A DNA stretch of 57,975 nucleotides from an uncultured Collinsella sp. (GCA_900540875.1 UQHT01000016.1:1-57975); one strand, 5' to 3'; shown: positions 43,335 through 52,193, counted from the stretch's first letter. Notes: generated by a model from the sequence alone, not told the origin. Numbers and translations: made by a program.

Positions 43335-44072
43335 CTAGGCAAGCGGATTCTTCTTTGCCATGCCATTTGCACGAGGCAATGAAACGGATGCCGGATGACT
43401 CTTTTTAAGAACAATGAACTCCCTGTGGCCCAAGCCCTCAGGCAAATCGATTGCGTCATTCAGAAGCAAAGTGAAGCCGCAAATCTTAGCTGCTGACATG
43501 CCGGAAGCAAGCTCCTCATCCGAAGGATTACCCTTGGTGATAACAAATAGCCCTCCGTCTTTGAGGAACGGAGCAGCATACTCAACAAGAATCGGTAGAG
43601 GGGCAAGTGCGCGGGCGGTTACGACAGAAAACTGCTTCTTATGGCTTCGAGCATATTCTTCAAGGCGATCATGAACCGCATGAGCATGTTTCAATCCAAG
43701 AACATCAACAAAAGAATTGACAGCATCAACCTTCTTACCAACAGAGTCAATATAAGTAGCTTTACGATGCATGGTTATGGTTAACGGAATACCAGGGAAG
43801 CCCGCACCTGTTCCCATATCGAGCAAAGCTCCCTCAGGAGCCTTATTGATATAGGGGAGCAAAACAAGTGAGTCGAGGATATGAAGTACCGCAGCATCTT
43901 CTATGTTAAGAACACGGGTGAGATTGGTTGTCTTATTTGTTTCCAGAACCAAATCCAAATGTTGAATACATTTCCTCAGCTCAGTATCAGTTACGCTCAA
44001 GGAATACTCTTTGCAATAGGAAGTTAGACGACTCAACATCTCGTCAGCCTGCTGATCAGTAAGTACTAACAA
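43335..44072 (-). CDS. rsmG: 16S rRNA (G527) N7-methyltransferase
   Basis: A 245-residue SAM methylase (GidB) that modifies G527 of 16S rRNA. The SAM-binding motif LLDMGTGAGFPGIPL, followed by DSVGKKVDAVNSF and VTARALAPLPILVEY, is diagnostic. The frame extends to 44120, but that start sits on the T-run of the jag terminator. GGAG six bases before a TTG at 44072 marks the better start. It lies in the conserved origin order between jag and parA. Confidence 0.93.
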   Translation of the reverse strand: MLVLTDQQADEMLSRLTSYCKEYSLSVTDTELRKCIQHLDLVLETNKTTNLTRVLNIEDAAVLHILDSLVLLPYINKAPEGALLDMGTGAGFPGIPLTITMHRKATYIDSVGKKVDAVNSFVDVLGLKHAHAVHDRLEEYARSHKKQFSVVTARALAPLPILVEYAAPFLKDGGLFVITKGNPSDEELASGMSAAKICGFTLLLNDAIDLPEGLGHREFIVLKKSHPASVSLPRANGMAKKNPLA

Positions 44073-44118
44073 CGAAAGCTCCTTTCTGACAAAAATCAGT
44101 GTATCGAGAACTTTTGAC

Positions 44119-44150
44119 AAAAAAAGGGGACGTGGAAACCACGTCCCCTT
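44119..44150 (-). terminator. Terminator after jag
   Basis: On the minus strand a perfect 12-bp stem (AAGGGGACGTGG, 44139-44150 with 44124-44135, 3-base loop) is followed by TTTTTTT. Confidence 0.9.
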
Positions 44151-44168
44151 AGCATAAGCTCGAGTAGA

Positions 44169-44738
44169 TTATCGAGCAACAATCACCACATGGCGATCGG
44201 GGTCAGAACCCTCAGAATGAGTATCGACGGCGTCATTGCCACGAAGTGCAATGTGAACCAGTCGGCGCTCGTAGGCATTCATGGGCGGAAGCGAAACACG
44301 CTTATGAGTGCGGATGGCACGCTCGGCAGCAGACTGAGCCATGGAGGCAACCTTGTCCTGACGGCGGCTCTTGTATCCCTCGACGTCCACTACAACCGGA
44401 TACCTAAAGCCGAGCTTGCGGCTCACCAGCAATGAGAACATAACCTGAAGGGCATCAAGGGTGCGACCATGACGGCCAATGAGAACAGCAAGGTCGGGAG
44501 CCGTTACATCCAGAATCAACTCACCCTCGTCGCCCTCATACTCATCGATAGGAGAGTTGGCGGCATCGAAGTGCGAAAGGATGGAACGCAGGATGGAAAT
44601 CGCGACATCGGCAATGGTGTCGAGCTCCTCGTCGGTCAGCTCTTCACCAGCCTTGTAGCGCTGTGCAATCTCGGGATAATCGCCCGCGACCTGCGGGGCA
44701 ACCTCCTCAAGCATATCCTCGATGATCTCTTCAGACAT
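44169..44738 (-). CDS. jag: Jag/KhpB RNA-binding protein (KH-R3H)
   Basis: A 189-residue RNA-binding protein. A helical N-terminus is followed by a KH domain (about 75-125, LIGRHGRTLDALQ with the GxxG-type loop) and an R3H domain (about 130-189, AERAIRTHKRVSLPPMNAYE then RRLVH). Homologues control cell-wall synthesis and division with a KhpA partner. The ATG has GGAG six bases upstream. The N-terminal Jag_N domain of many homologues is not clear here. It sits next to yidC, as in most Gram-positives. Confidence 0.92.
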   Translation of the reverse strand: MSEEIIEDMLEEVAPQVAGDYPEIAQRYKAGEELTDEELDTIADVAISILRSILSHFDAANSPIDEYEGDEGELILDVTAPDLAVLIGRHGRTLDALQVMFSLLVSRKLGFRYPVVVDVEGYKSRRQDKVASMAQSAAERAIRTHKRVSLPPMNAYERRLVHIALRGNDAVDTHSEGSDPDRHVVIVAR

Positions 44739-44782
44739 AACGTACTCCAAAAGTTAGGTACCTAAATAAGATTGATATCCCA

Positions 44783-45553
44783 CTACTTCTTCTTGTGCGG
44801 GCGCGGCTTCTTCTCGCGACGAGTAACCTCAACCTGCAGCGGCGCGTTCTTAAGGCGCTCCTCCTCATCGGCCTTCGCCTTGTCGATGACCTTCTGCGTC
44901 ACAAAAATCTGCTGGATAACCTGCCAAGTAGACGAGACGTCGTAGTACAGCAGAACACCAACGGGAAGGCTCCAGCCCATCCAAAGCATCATGACCGTCA
45001 TGACAACGGCCATCATACGCATGCTCTGAGCCTGCTGGCCGGTCTGGTTGCGCGACATATAGAGCTGCGGAATCAGGGTCAGGACAGCGAACAGGATCAG
45101 GCAGACCAGCGCAGGCAGCGCGACCATAAAGCCATCGGCAAAGGAGGCACTCGGCGTGGTGGTCAGGTCGGGCAGAATATTAAAGAACGAGAACGTGCCG
45201 TCGTTAAAGTAGTCCGGCAGGTTACGCAGCAGCGTAAATAGGGCGAACAGGACAGGCATCTGAATCAACAGCGGCAGACAACCAGCCATCGGGTTGAACT
45301 TGTTCTCGCTGTAGAACTTCTGCATTTCCTCGGCCTGACGCTGGGGATCGTCGGCATAGCGCTCCTGGATCTCGAGCATCTTGGGCTGCAGCACCTGCAT
45401 GCGTGCCGTCGACTTAGTCGACTTGAGCATAAGCGGCGTCAGCAGCAGACGGATGATGACCACCAGGATGATAATGGACAGGCCCCAGTCGACCGCAAAG
45501 GTCTGGATGAGCTTGAGCAGCTCGAAAAGGATGTTAACGATCCAATCCCACAT
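44783..45553 (-). CDS. yidC: Membrane protein insertase YidC
   Basis: A 256-residue Oxa1/YidC insertase, short form without the large periplasmic domain. About five membrane segments are visible. The cytoplasmic loop with KSTARMQVLQPKMLEIQERY and QAEEMQKFYSENKFNP, then AGCLPLLIQMPVLFALFTLL, and the basic tail (REKKPRPHKKK) fit ribosome-linked insertion. The conserved TM arginine stands in VIIRLLLTPL. It lies between yidD and jag in the rpmH operon. Confidence 0.95.
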   Translation of the reverse strand: MWDWIVNILFELLKLIQTFAVDWGLSIIILVVIIRLLLTPLMLKSTKSTARMQVLQPKMLEIQERYADDPQRQAEEMQKFYSENKFNPMAGCLPLLIQMPVLFALFTLLRNLPDYFNDGTFSFFNILPDLTTTPSASFADGFMVALPALVCLILFAVLTLIPQLYMSRNQTGQQAQSMRMMAVVMTVMMLWMGWSLPVGVLLYYDVSSTWQVIQQIFVTQKVIDKAKADEEERLKNAPLQVEVTRREKKPRPHKKK

Positions 45554-45582
45554 GTAAGTTTTCCTCCGATAGCGAGTGCCCG

Positions 45583-45807
45583 CTAGGGCACAGGGTCATA
45601 ACCGCCGACGTGCAGGGGATTGCAGCGAGCGATGCGCCTCACGGCAAGCCAGCAGCCTCTCAAAACACCGTACTTCTCAATCGCCTGGACGGCGTATTGC
45701 GAGCACGTTGGGTAATAAATGCAGGCGTCAGGCAATAAGGGCGAAATAACCTGTTGATATATGCGAATAGGAGCGATGGCAACACGTCGCAAAACGTGAT
45801 TGCTCAT
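45583..45807 (-). CDS. yidD: Membrane protein insertion efficiency factor YidD
   Basis: A 74-residue small protein with the family pattern IRIYQQVISPLLPDACIYYP, then TCSQYAVQAIEKYGVLRGCW and RCNPLHVGGYDPVP, with its three conserved cysteine contexts. Its start overlaps the end of rnpA by four bases. Confidence 0.95.
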   Translation of the reverse strand: MSNHVLRRVAIAPIRIYQQVISPLLPDACIYYPTCSQYAVQAIEKYGVLRGCWLAVRRIARCNPLHVGGYDPVP

Positions 45808-46142
45808 CGCTCCTCCCCGGCAACGCCGGCGCGTTTCATAAGCGAACGCAATGCATTGTCCATCTCCTGAGGCGAAGAAACCCTCGTCTTGGGAGTTGCG
45901 AACAAGATGATGTCATAACCCGCAACGGGAAATCCACAGCTGCGGGCGGCCTCGCGCATCACACGCTTAGAACGGTTGCGCACGACAGCACAACCGAGCC
46001 GTTTAGCACCAACGAAGGCGACCCTTCCGGAGTCGCCTTCGCCAACCGATTCACATATGGTCATTCGAATCAGAGGGTGATTGAAACGACGCCCCTGACT
46101 GAACACATGCTCGAAATCTTGCCGAGACTTAATAGTCTTCAT
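45804..46142 (-). CDS. rnpA: Ribonuclease P protein component
   Basis: A 112-residue basic protein with IKSRQDFEHVFSQGRRF at the start and the RNR motif in AVVRNRSKRVMREAAR, which binds RNase P RNA. It follows rpmH by 20 bases and overlaps yidD, the universal arrangement. Confidence 0.95.
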   Translation of the reverse strand: MKTIKSRQDFEHVFSQGRRFNHPLIRMTICESVGEGDSGRVAFVGAKRLGCAVVRNRSKRVMREAARSCGFPVAGYDIILFATPKTRVSSPQEMDNALRSLMKRAGVAGEER

Positions 46143-46162
46143 GCGAGATGTGTGTATCGCTG

Positions 46163-46297
46163 CTAGACAGTGAGACGCTTGCGGCCCTTGGCGCGACGAC
46201 GGGCGAGCACGGCACGACCACCCTTAGTGGCCATACGGGCACGGAAGCCATGGGTCTTGGCACGCTTACGCTTATTAGGCTGATACGTACGCTTCAT
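46163..46297 (-). CDS. rpmH: 50S ribosomal protein L34
   Basis: 44 residues starting MKRTYQPNKRKRAKTHGFRA with the Arg/Lys-rich end, the standard L34. CAGGAGGAAC precedes the ATG at 46297; a longer frame upstream is discarded. It is the first gene of the rpmH-rnpA-yidD-yidC operon. Confidence 0.97.
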   Translation of the reverse strand: MKRTYQPNKRKRAKTHGFRARMATKGGRAVLARRRAKGRKRLTV

Positions 46298-46642
46298 CTT
46301 AAGTTCCTCCTGCTGCATTTCGAGTGTCCGCGGGGGCGCGGACGCAGATATAGACACGTGAGCTTGAAGATTGTAGGGAAATCAATGTTCAAATGTCAAG
46401 AAATCAAAGGTAAAAGGTTGCGCAGTTCACACGGTTCCCCCATAAGCCGAGCTCGATTTAGCGGTGCATGGCAACTTTTCACGATATTTCATCGAGTTTT
46501 CAACAGGTCATGTTGGCAATGTTGAGAACTTTTCGTCCGTTTTCCAAAGTTTTCAACAGGTTTTGAAAAGTTGTCGAAAGATGAGAAACATTGCACGGTG
46601 AGCTACTATTTGTTCGAAACCTTTTGAAAGATTGCGAGCGGC
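46298..46642. other. rpmH/dnaA-side intergenic region with DnaA-box-like repeats
   Basis: This 345-base gap holds the rpmH promoter and three DnaA-box-like 9-mers: TTTTCAACA at 46497-46505 and 46550-46558, and TTCTCAACA (reverse strand) at 46520-46528. The same variant appears in the dnaA-dnaN gap, suggesting that this genus uses TTNTCAACA boxes. No gene is visible. It may be one half of a bipartite origin. Confidence 0.6.
46370..46399 (-). promoter_or_regulatory. Promoter of the rpmH operon
   Basis: On the minus strand TTGACA (46394-46399) and TACAAT (46370-46375) are 18 bases apart, a near-consensus housekeeping promoter about 70 bases upstream of rpmH. Confidence 0.82.
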
Positions 46643-47995
46643 ATGTCTGACGACTTTTACACCATGGTCGATTCCGGAGACCCGGCACCCGACAACGAGC
46701 ACATCACCGGCGTGCGCGAAGAGCGTGAGGAAGGCGAGCAGACGACCACGCAGGCGCCAAAAGTCATGTACGCCGCGCGCATCGCCGTCTATGACGACAT
46801 GCTGTCGACACCGCGTGTGATCGTCATTGATCCGCAAGATGTCCGCACGTATTTGGAAGAGACGACCAACACCGTCTACCAGTGCATGAAAGAACAAGGT
46901 GGCCATATCTCGCTCATGGTCATCCGCGAGATTGTCGAAAACTTTATCCACGCGCACTTTGCCGAGCCCATCATCTCGATTCTGGACGGCGGAGACACCA
47001 TCCGCTTTGCTGATCAAGGACCCGGCATCGACGACAAGGAGCGCGCTTTCGACTTTGGCGTTACCAGCGCAAACAGCAAGATGAAGCGCTATATCCGTGG
47101 AACCGGAGCAGGGTTTCCCATGGTGCAGGAGTATTTGGAAAACGCCGGCGGGGCCGTGTCCATCGAGGACAACATGGGCAACGGCACCGTGGTTACGGTA
47201 AGCCTGGATCCTAAACGCGTGCAGGAAATCGAACGCGCCGGCGGGCGCGGTGCTGCCGTGCGGCCCGAGACGGAGCAGCCCGCATATCCCCTGCCGGGAG
47301 CTTTTGCGCAGCAGCCCATGGCAACGCAACAGATGCAGCCCCGCGTGGGACAGATGCAGCAGCCCGGAATGCTTCCTACACAAGAGTCCCAGGCGGCGTC
47401 GATGTCGATGCCGCCAAACGTGCCAGAGGCCATGCCGCTGGCGGATCAGGATGCAGCAGCAATGCAGCAGGCGACGGGGGCACCGGGTGGCCAGCAAATG
47501 GGATATCAGCCGTACCAACAGGGATATCCATATCAGCAGATGCCGCCACTGGGGTATGGCCAGCAGTTCCCACAGCAGTACCAGCAGGGATATCAGCAGC
47601 CGTACCAGCAGATGCCGCAGCAGCAGCACAACCCCTGGGCCCAGCAGATGACTCCGCAGCCTTACCAACAGTGGCCTCAAAGTTTTCAACAGCAAATGCC
47701 GCCGATGCAGAGTTCTCAACAACCAGCAGCTCAAATGATGTATCCTAATGCAGCAAATCAGTATGCGCAGCCACAACCGGACGTGTTCGTAAGCGATCGC
47801 GGCAACGCCGCGCTGGGCTATCTGGCGCAAAATCAAGCGTGCGGTGCTACCGATCTGGCGAGGGCGTTTGGAAACTCGGCCCCCACTTGGTCACGCACGC
47901 TCAATGACTTGGCGCAGGCCGGCTTGGTCATCAAGCATGGCCAGAAATACCATCTGACCGAACTCGGCGCCGCTCGCGTGCGAGCTCAGAGCTAA
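46643..47995 (+). CDS. GHKL ATPase / Q-rich linker / winged-helix protein before dnaA
   Basis: 450 residues with an unusual plan. A GHKL (histidine kinase-like ATPase) domain spans about 55-190: N-box REIVENFIHAHF (95-106), G1 DQGPGID (124-130) and G2 GTGAGFPM (153-160). No HisKA or receiver domain is present, so an anti-sigma-like kinase or ATP switch is possible. Residues about 210-375 are Gln/Pro/Met/Tyr-rich, prion-like in composition. Residues about 383-450 resemble a MarR-type winged helix (NQACGATDLARAFGNSAPTW). It ends 15 bases before dnaA with no terminator, so they are probably co-transcribed. Two DnaA-box-like sequences (47683-47691, 47713-47721) lie within the Q-rich part. I do not recognise a named family. 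Confidence 0.8.
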   Translation: MSDDFYTMVDSGDPAPDNEHITGVREEREEGEQTTTQAPKVMYAARIAVYDDMLSTPRVIVIDPQDVRTYLEETTNTVYQCMKEQGGHISLMVIREIVENFIHAHFAEPIISILDGGDTIRFADQGPGIDDKERAFDFGVTSANSKMKRYIRGTGAGFPMVQEYLENAGGAVSIEDNMGNGTVVTVSLDPKRVQEIERAGGRGAAVRPETEQPAYPLPGAFAQQPMATQQMQPRVGQMQQPGMLPTQESQAASMSMPPNVPEAMPLADQDAAAMQQATGAPGGQQMGYQPYQQGYPYQQMPPLGYGQQFPQQYQQGYQQPYQQMPQQQHNPWAQQMTPQPYQQWPQSFQQQMPPMQSSQQPAAQMMYPNAANQYAQPQPDVFVSDRGNAALGYLAQNQACGATDLARAFGNSAPTWSRTLNDLAQAGLVIKHGQKYHLTELGAARVRAQS

Positions 47996-48010
47996 AGAAC
48001 GGGAGAGATA

Positions 48011-49735
48011 GTGGACGAGGAAGCAAGCATCATCCTGGGGGATGCCATCGCCTTTTGCCAGCGCGACGGCCAAGATGCACGCCTCATCAACATGCTGGGG
48101 CAATCGCGCGCCATAAGCCTAACCGAAGATACGCTCACGATCGAGGCCCCCTCGCGCTTTGCCATCGCGCAGCTCAAAAAGCATCAGCCGACCATTGAGG
48201 CCTATCTGGAAGAAATCGCCTTTGCACCGATTGCGCTCGACATCGTGGCACCGCAAGGCGCCGCGACGGAATCCGCTGCCGCGACGGCGCCCGCCACGGC
48301 CCCCGCTGCTTCCCCGGCGGCGCCGGCCTCCGCAGGCGACGTGCCGACAATCGGGCACCAGCACAGCGATGTTTCCCGTGAAACCATGGCACCGTTGCCG
48401 ACCGCGGCGGCGACGTCAACGAACGCACCCGTCACGCACATGCCCATCGCTCACGACGCAACGACGGGCGCGGATTCGGGCATTGCAATCAAGAACACGC
48501 TCTCGGCCGATGATTTTCGTCGCATGATGAACCAGATGAAGGGCGGAGCGCCAACTAAATCCACGCAAGCTGCGACCCCCGCTTCACCCATGCCAGCACC
48601 GACCGCGCCGGCCGAACAGAATACGGATGGAGCCCCGCTCGCCGCGAACTCAAAATTTACCTTTGAGAACTTTGTCTACGGCCCCGAGAACAGCCATGCC
48701 TATCGCTCGGCACTCAAGTTTGCCGCCCTCGCGGACGAGCGGGGCACGTGCACATCACTGTTCATCTACGGCAAATCGGGCCTGGGCAAGACGCACCTGC
48801 TGCTTGCCATCAAAAACGAGCTCGCCGAAAAGTCGCCCGAGATCAAGGTCAAGTATGCCAACTCCCAGGCATATCTGGACGACCTGATGACCGAGTTCGA
48901 CCGCCAAAAGAAGAGCAACGCCCCCATCATGCAGGCGTACCACGGCGTGGACGTGCTCATCATCGACGACATCCAAAACATCATCGGCAAGCGCGCGAGC
49001 GTGGACTACTTTTTCCAGCTCATGGACGAGTTCATCCGCAACAACAAGAAGGTCGTCATCGCGGCAGACCGCGCCCCCAAGGACCTGAGCATGGACGAGC
49101 GTCTAACCAGCCGCTTCAACGCCGGCATGCTCTGCCTGGTCGCAGAGCCCAGCTACGAAATGAAATACAAGATCTTGCAGCGCTATTACGAGAACACCAT
49201 CGTCGCCGCTCCCGAGGCAGGCGACGACTCGCTGCTGGCGGCCTATGGGGGCGACGGCGGGCACCTAACCGACGAGCACTTTAAACACATGGCCGAGGTC
49301 TCGGGCACCAACATCCGCGAACTCGAGAGCTTTTGCGAGCGCTGCGCCGGCGAGGCGGGCGACCGCGAGCGCGAGGGCGGGGAGCTCACCTTTGACGATA
49401 TCGACGCCATCGCCAGCCAGTACTTTGACACATCGGCCAAAAAGATCAACGTCCAGACGGTTCAGTCCGTCATCGAAGAGCAGTACGGCGTGACGCACGA
49501 GGAGCTCATCGGCCCGCGTCGCAACGCCAATATCGCCAAAGCACGCCATATCGCTATCTACCTGGCCATCGAGATGTGCGAGATGACGACCACGGCGGTG
49601 GGCGCCGAATTTGGCAACCGCAACCACTCGACCGTCAGCACGAGTTACAAAAAGGTCCAGAAGATGATCCAGGAAGACCGCACCGTCACCGAAGACCTCA
49701 AGTCGCTGCGCGATAAAATTACACTGCGCTCGTAG
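48011..49735 (+). CDS. dnaA: Chromosomal replication initiator DnaA
   Basis: A 574-residue initiator, longer than the usual 450 because of an extended Ala/Pro/Thr-rich linker (about 80-210) between domains I and III. The AAA+ domain has Walker A GKSGLGKTHL and Walker B VLIIDDIQNI; domain IV has the box-recognition signature GNRNHSTVSTSY. A GTG start at 48011 has GGGAGAG before it. A parS-like sequence lies within the linker coding region. The surrounding order (GHKL protein upstream, dnaN downstream) places it at the origin. Confidence 0.97.
   Translation: MDEEASIILGDAIAFCQRDGQDARLINMLGQSRAISLTEDTLTIEAPSRFAIAQLKKHQPTIEAYLEEIAFAPIALDIVAPQGAATESAAATAPATAPAASPAAPASAGDVPTIGHQHSDVSRETMAPLPTAAATSTNAPVTHMPIAHDATTGADSGIAIKNTLSADDFRRMMNQMKGGAPTKSTQAATPASPMPAPTAPAEQNTDGAPLAANSKFTFENFVYGPENSHAYRSALKFAALADERGTCTSLFIYGKSGLGKTHLLLAIKNELAEKSPEIKVKYANSQAYLDDLMTEFDRQKKSNAPIMQAYHGVDVLIIDDIQNIIGKRASVDYFFQLMDEFIRNNKKVVIAADRAPKDLSMDERLTSRFNAGMLCLVAEPSYEMKYKILQRYYENTIVAAPEAGDDSLLAAYGGDGGHLTDEHFKHMAEVSGTNIRELESFCERCAGEAGDREREGGELTFDDIDAIASQYFDTSAKKINVQTVQSVIEEQYGVTHEELIGPRRNANIAKARHIAIYLAIEMCEMTTTAVGAEFGNRNHSTVSTSYKKVQKMIQEDRTVTEDLKSLRDKITLRS
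48370..48385. other. parS-like site inside dnaA
   Basis: TGTTTCCCGTGAAACC matches 14 of 16 bases of parS. It is within the coding region of DnaA's linker and may be a weak ParB site or chance. Confidence 0.45.
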
Positions 49736-49750
49736 GGAAATAGAGACACC

Positions 49751-49972
49751 TGTTGAAAACTTGTCGAAACCACGGGCATAAGGTGTCTAAAACCCAACCC
49801 GCGGAGATGAAAAGTTTTGCGCAGGTTTTGAACGTGGAAAACCACCCCTGTTGCACACAGGTTGCTGTCGATTCTCTTTCTTGGTCTGACCTGCGTCTTT
49901 GGGAGTAATCAACAGTTTCGTCAGTGCTATTACTATTATTAAGATATTTATATCTATAGAAAGGTATTAAAA
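49751..49972 (+). other. Candidate oriC with DnaA-trio unwinding element
   Basis: DnaA-box-like 9-mers are at 49751-49759 (TGTTGAAAA), 49833-49841 (CGTGGAAAA), 49849-49857 (TGTTGCACA) and 49906-49914 (TAATCAACA). Twelve bases beyond the last box, the minus strand reads TAATAATAGTAATAG (49927-49941), five consecutive TA(A/G) DnaA-trios in the orientation seen in the basal unwinding element of Bacillus. A 30-base AT-rich stretch then leads into dnaN. I infer that strands open here. The boxes differ from TTATCCACA, so their binding is not proven. Confidence 0.75.
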
Positions 49973-49973
49973 G

Positions 49974-51077
49974 ATGAAGTTCACCGTCAGCCAGAGCTCG
50001 CTTACACAAGCCATCGGCGTCGTTATGAAGGGTGTCGCTTCGGCATCCACCCTTCCCATCCTGTCGGGCGTGCTCGTTAAGGCCCAAGACGGCATCTTGG
50101 AATTCCAGACCTCTAACTACACCATCTCGATCCGTCATCGCATCGCGGCGCATGTCGAAGAAGAGGGCGAGATGGTTATCCCCTGTAAGATGCTCTCCAA
50201 TATCACCAAGACCCTCCCCGATGCCCCGGTCACCTTTGAGCTGTCCGAGCGCCAGGTGCTGATTGGTTGCGAGAAGAGCTCTTTTAGGCTGAACACGCTC
50301 GATGCCAATGACTTCCCCGAGTTTCCGGCCTATGCCATCGAGAGTGCCGTGGAGCTGCCGACCGATGTCTTGTCCGAAATGGTCGGCCGCGTGTGGCGCG
50401 TCACCTCGACCGACAAGGCTCGCCCCATCCTGGGCGGCGTGCACATGAAGGTCGAGAACAACACCGTACGCCTGGTGGCGACCGATTCCTTCCGCTTGGC
50501 CGTGTGCGATACGCAGGTCGAGACCTCGACCCTCGAGGGCTCCTTTGAGCTCAACGTTCCGGCTGACGCCTTTAACGACGCGCTGAACATCATGGCCAGC
50601 CAGGCGACCATCATGATCGGGGCTACCGACACCCAGGTCGTCTTCGAGGCCGGCAACACCACCTACGTGTCGCGTCGCATCGAGGGCGTGTACCCCAACT
50701 ACAAGCAGCTCATCCCCGATTCGTGCGTGACGAGCGTCAAGATCGATGTCGCCGCCTTTAACGCCGCCCTCAAGCGCGTGGCCGTTATCGCGAGCGCCAA
50801 CCCCGCCGTCAAGTTCGAGATCGATGTCGAGAACGGGCAGATGGGCCTGTCCTCCATTTCCAATGACCAGGACCTTGCGCAGGAGACGATCGATGTCGAG
50901 GCTGAGGGCGAGTCGGGTACCATCGCCTTCAACTACCACTACATCTTCGGCTGCCTCAATGCCCTGTCCAAGGAGAAGGAGATCACGCTGGAGCTCAAGA
51001 GCTACTCGCAGGCGGGCATCTTTAAGTCCTACGACAAGATCAACTACCTGTACCTGGTCATGCCGGTCCGCATCTAG
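49974..51077 (+). CDS. dnaN: DNA polymerase III beta clamp
   Basis: A 367-residue sliding clamp with the three-domain fold: MKFTVSQSSLTQAIGVVMKG at the start, SRRIEGVYPNYKQLIP in the middle and the C-terminal end YLYLVMPVRI that lines the peptide-binding pocket. It follows dnaA across the candidate unwinding element. The ATG has AGAAAGG nine bases upstream. Confidence 0.97.
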   Translation: MKFTVSQSSLTQAIGVVMKGVASASTLPILSGVLVKAQDGILEFQTSNYTISIRHRIAAHVEEEGEMVIPCKMLSNITKTLPDAPVTFELSERQVLIGCEKSSFRLNTLDANDFPEFPAYAIESAVELPTDVLSEMVGRVWRVTSTDKARPILGGVHMKVENNTVRLVATDSFRLAVCDTQVETSTLEGSFELNVPADAFNDALNIMASQATIMIGATDTQVVFEAGNTTYVSRRIEGVYPNYKQLIPDSCVTSVKIDVAAFNAALKRVAVIASANPAVKFEIDVENGQMGLSSISNDQDLAQETIDVEAEGESGTIAFNYHYIFGCLNALSKEKEITLELKSYSQAGIFKSYDKINYLYLVMPVRI

Positions 51078-51086
51078 CGCTGCGCC

Positions 51087-52193
51087 ATGACCATGTTCGC
51101 CCGCGATCTTTCCGTCGCGCACTACCGCAGCTTCGATAGCTATCGCCTTGCCCTGGACGAGGGCGTGACGATACTTGCGGGACCCAACGCGGCGGGAAAG
51201 ACCAATCTCATAGAGGCGCTGCAGCTGCTGACGAGCGGCGCCTCGTTTAGGCATCCGACCGCAGCCGAGCTCGTCCATGACGGCGTGGGCTCGTGCAAGA
51301 TCGAGCTGAGGCTCGAGGGCGACGGCCGCGTGCTTGATATGGGATTGAGCGCGGAGGACGGTAAGCGCTCGTTTAGTCGCAACGGCAAGAGATGCTCTGC
51401 CGCCGGTGTGCGCGGGATTCTGCCGAGCGTGCTGTTTTGCCCCGACCATCTGGACATGGTTAAGCGAGGCGCCAGTGTGCGCCGCGCCGCCCTCGATGAC
51501 TTTGGCATGCAGCTGAGCGTGCGTTATGCCGATCTTGCGAGCACCTATGGGCGCTGCGTGACCCAGCGTAACGCCCTGCTCAAGGAGACCTGGTGCTGTC
51601 GCGAGATGCTCGGCGCGTGGAACGATTCGATTGCTCGCGCGGGCTCGGCCCTGCTCGTGCACCGGTTGGCCCTACTCGACCGGCTGGCGGGCCATGTGCA
51701 CACTGCCTACGGGCAAGTGGCGTCCGGCGAGGCTGCCAACGTGACCTATGCGTCCACGCTGGGGGATTTACCCCAGGTCGAGGATCGCGAAGAGCTGAAG
51801 GGTTGGGCGTACGAGCGCATGCTGGCTGCCCTTGACGAGCATGCCGACGAGGAAATTCGCCGCGGCGTGACGTTGGTGGGACCGCATCGCGACGAGATCG
51901 AGTTCACCGTGGCGGGTCGCTCCGCCCGTTCATTTGCCAGCCAAGGACAGCAGCGCACGCTGGTACTGTCCTGGAAGGTGGCCGAGGTGGCCGTGGCTCG
52001 CGATGTCCTGGGCACCGCCCCGCTGCTGCTTTTGGACGACGTGATGAGCGAGCTCGACGGCGAGCGTCGCGGCGCTTTCCTGCGGCTGATCGGCGATGAT
52101 ATCCAGACGGTCATAACTACGACCAACCTGGGGTACTTTACCGATGACCTGCTTGATCGAGCCAAGGTGGTGAGCATGGGTGAGACGTGCTAA
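51087..52193 (+). CDS. recF: DNA repair ATPase RecF
   Basis: A 368-residue SMC-like ATPase that helps load RecA at gaps. Walker A LAGPNAAGKTNLIEAL, the signature FASQGQQRTLVLSWK and Walker B LLLLDDVMSELD are intact. The frame starts at ATG 51087 with a second ATG at 51093; neither has a strong ribosome site, suggesting coupling to dnaN nine bases upstream. It overlaps the DUF721 gene by 14 bases. Confidence 0.95.
   Translation: MTMFARDLSVAHYRSFDSYRLALDEGVTILAGPNAAGKTNLIEALQLLTSGASFRHPTAAELVHDGVGSCKIELRLEGDGRVLDMGLSAEDGKRSFSRNGKRCSAAGVRGILPSVLFCPDHLDMVKRGASVRRAALDDFGMQLSVRYADLASTYGRCVTQRNALLKETWCCREMLGAWNDSIARAGSALLVHRLALLDRLAGHVHTAYGQVASGEAANVTYASTLGDLPQVEDREELKGWAYERMLAALDEHADEEIRRGVTLVGPHRDEIEFTVAGRSARSFASQGQQRTLVLSWKVAEVAVARDVLGTAPLLLLDDVMSELDGERRGAFLRLIGDDIQTVITTTNLGYFTDDLLDRAKVVSMGETC

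Noticed and set aside
49719..51662. 647-residue open frame antisense to dnaN and recF
   Set aside because: It covers two unmistakable core genes on the other strand; composition is that of a shadow frame.
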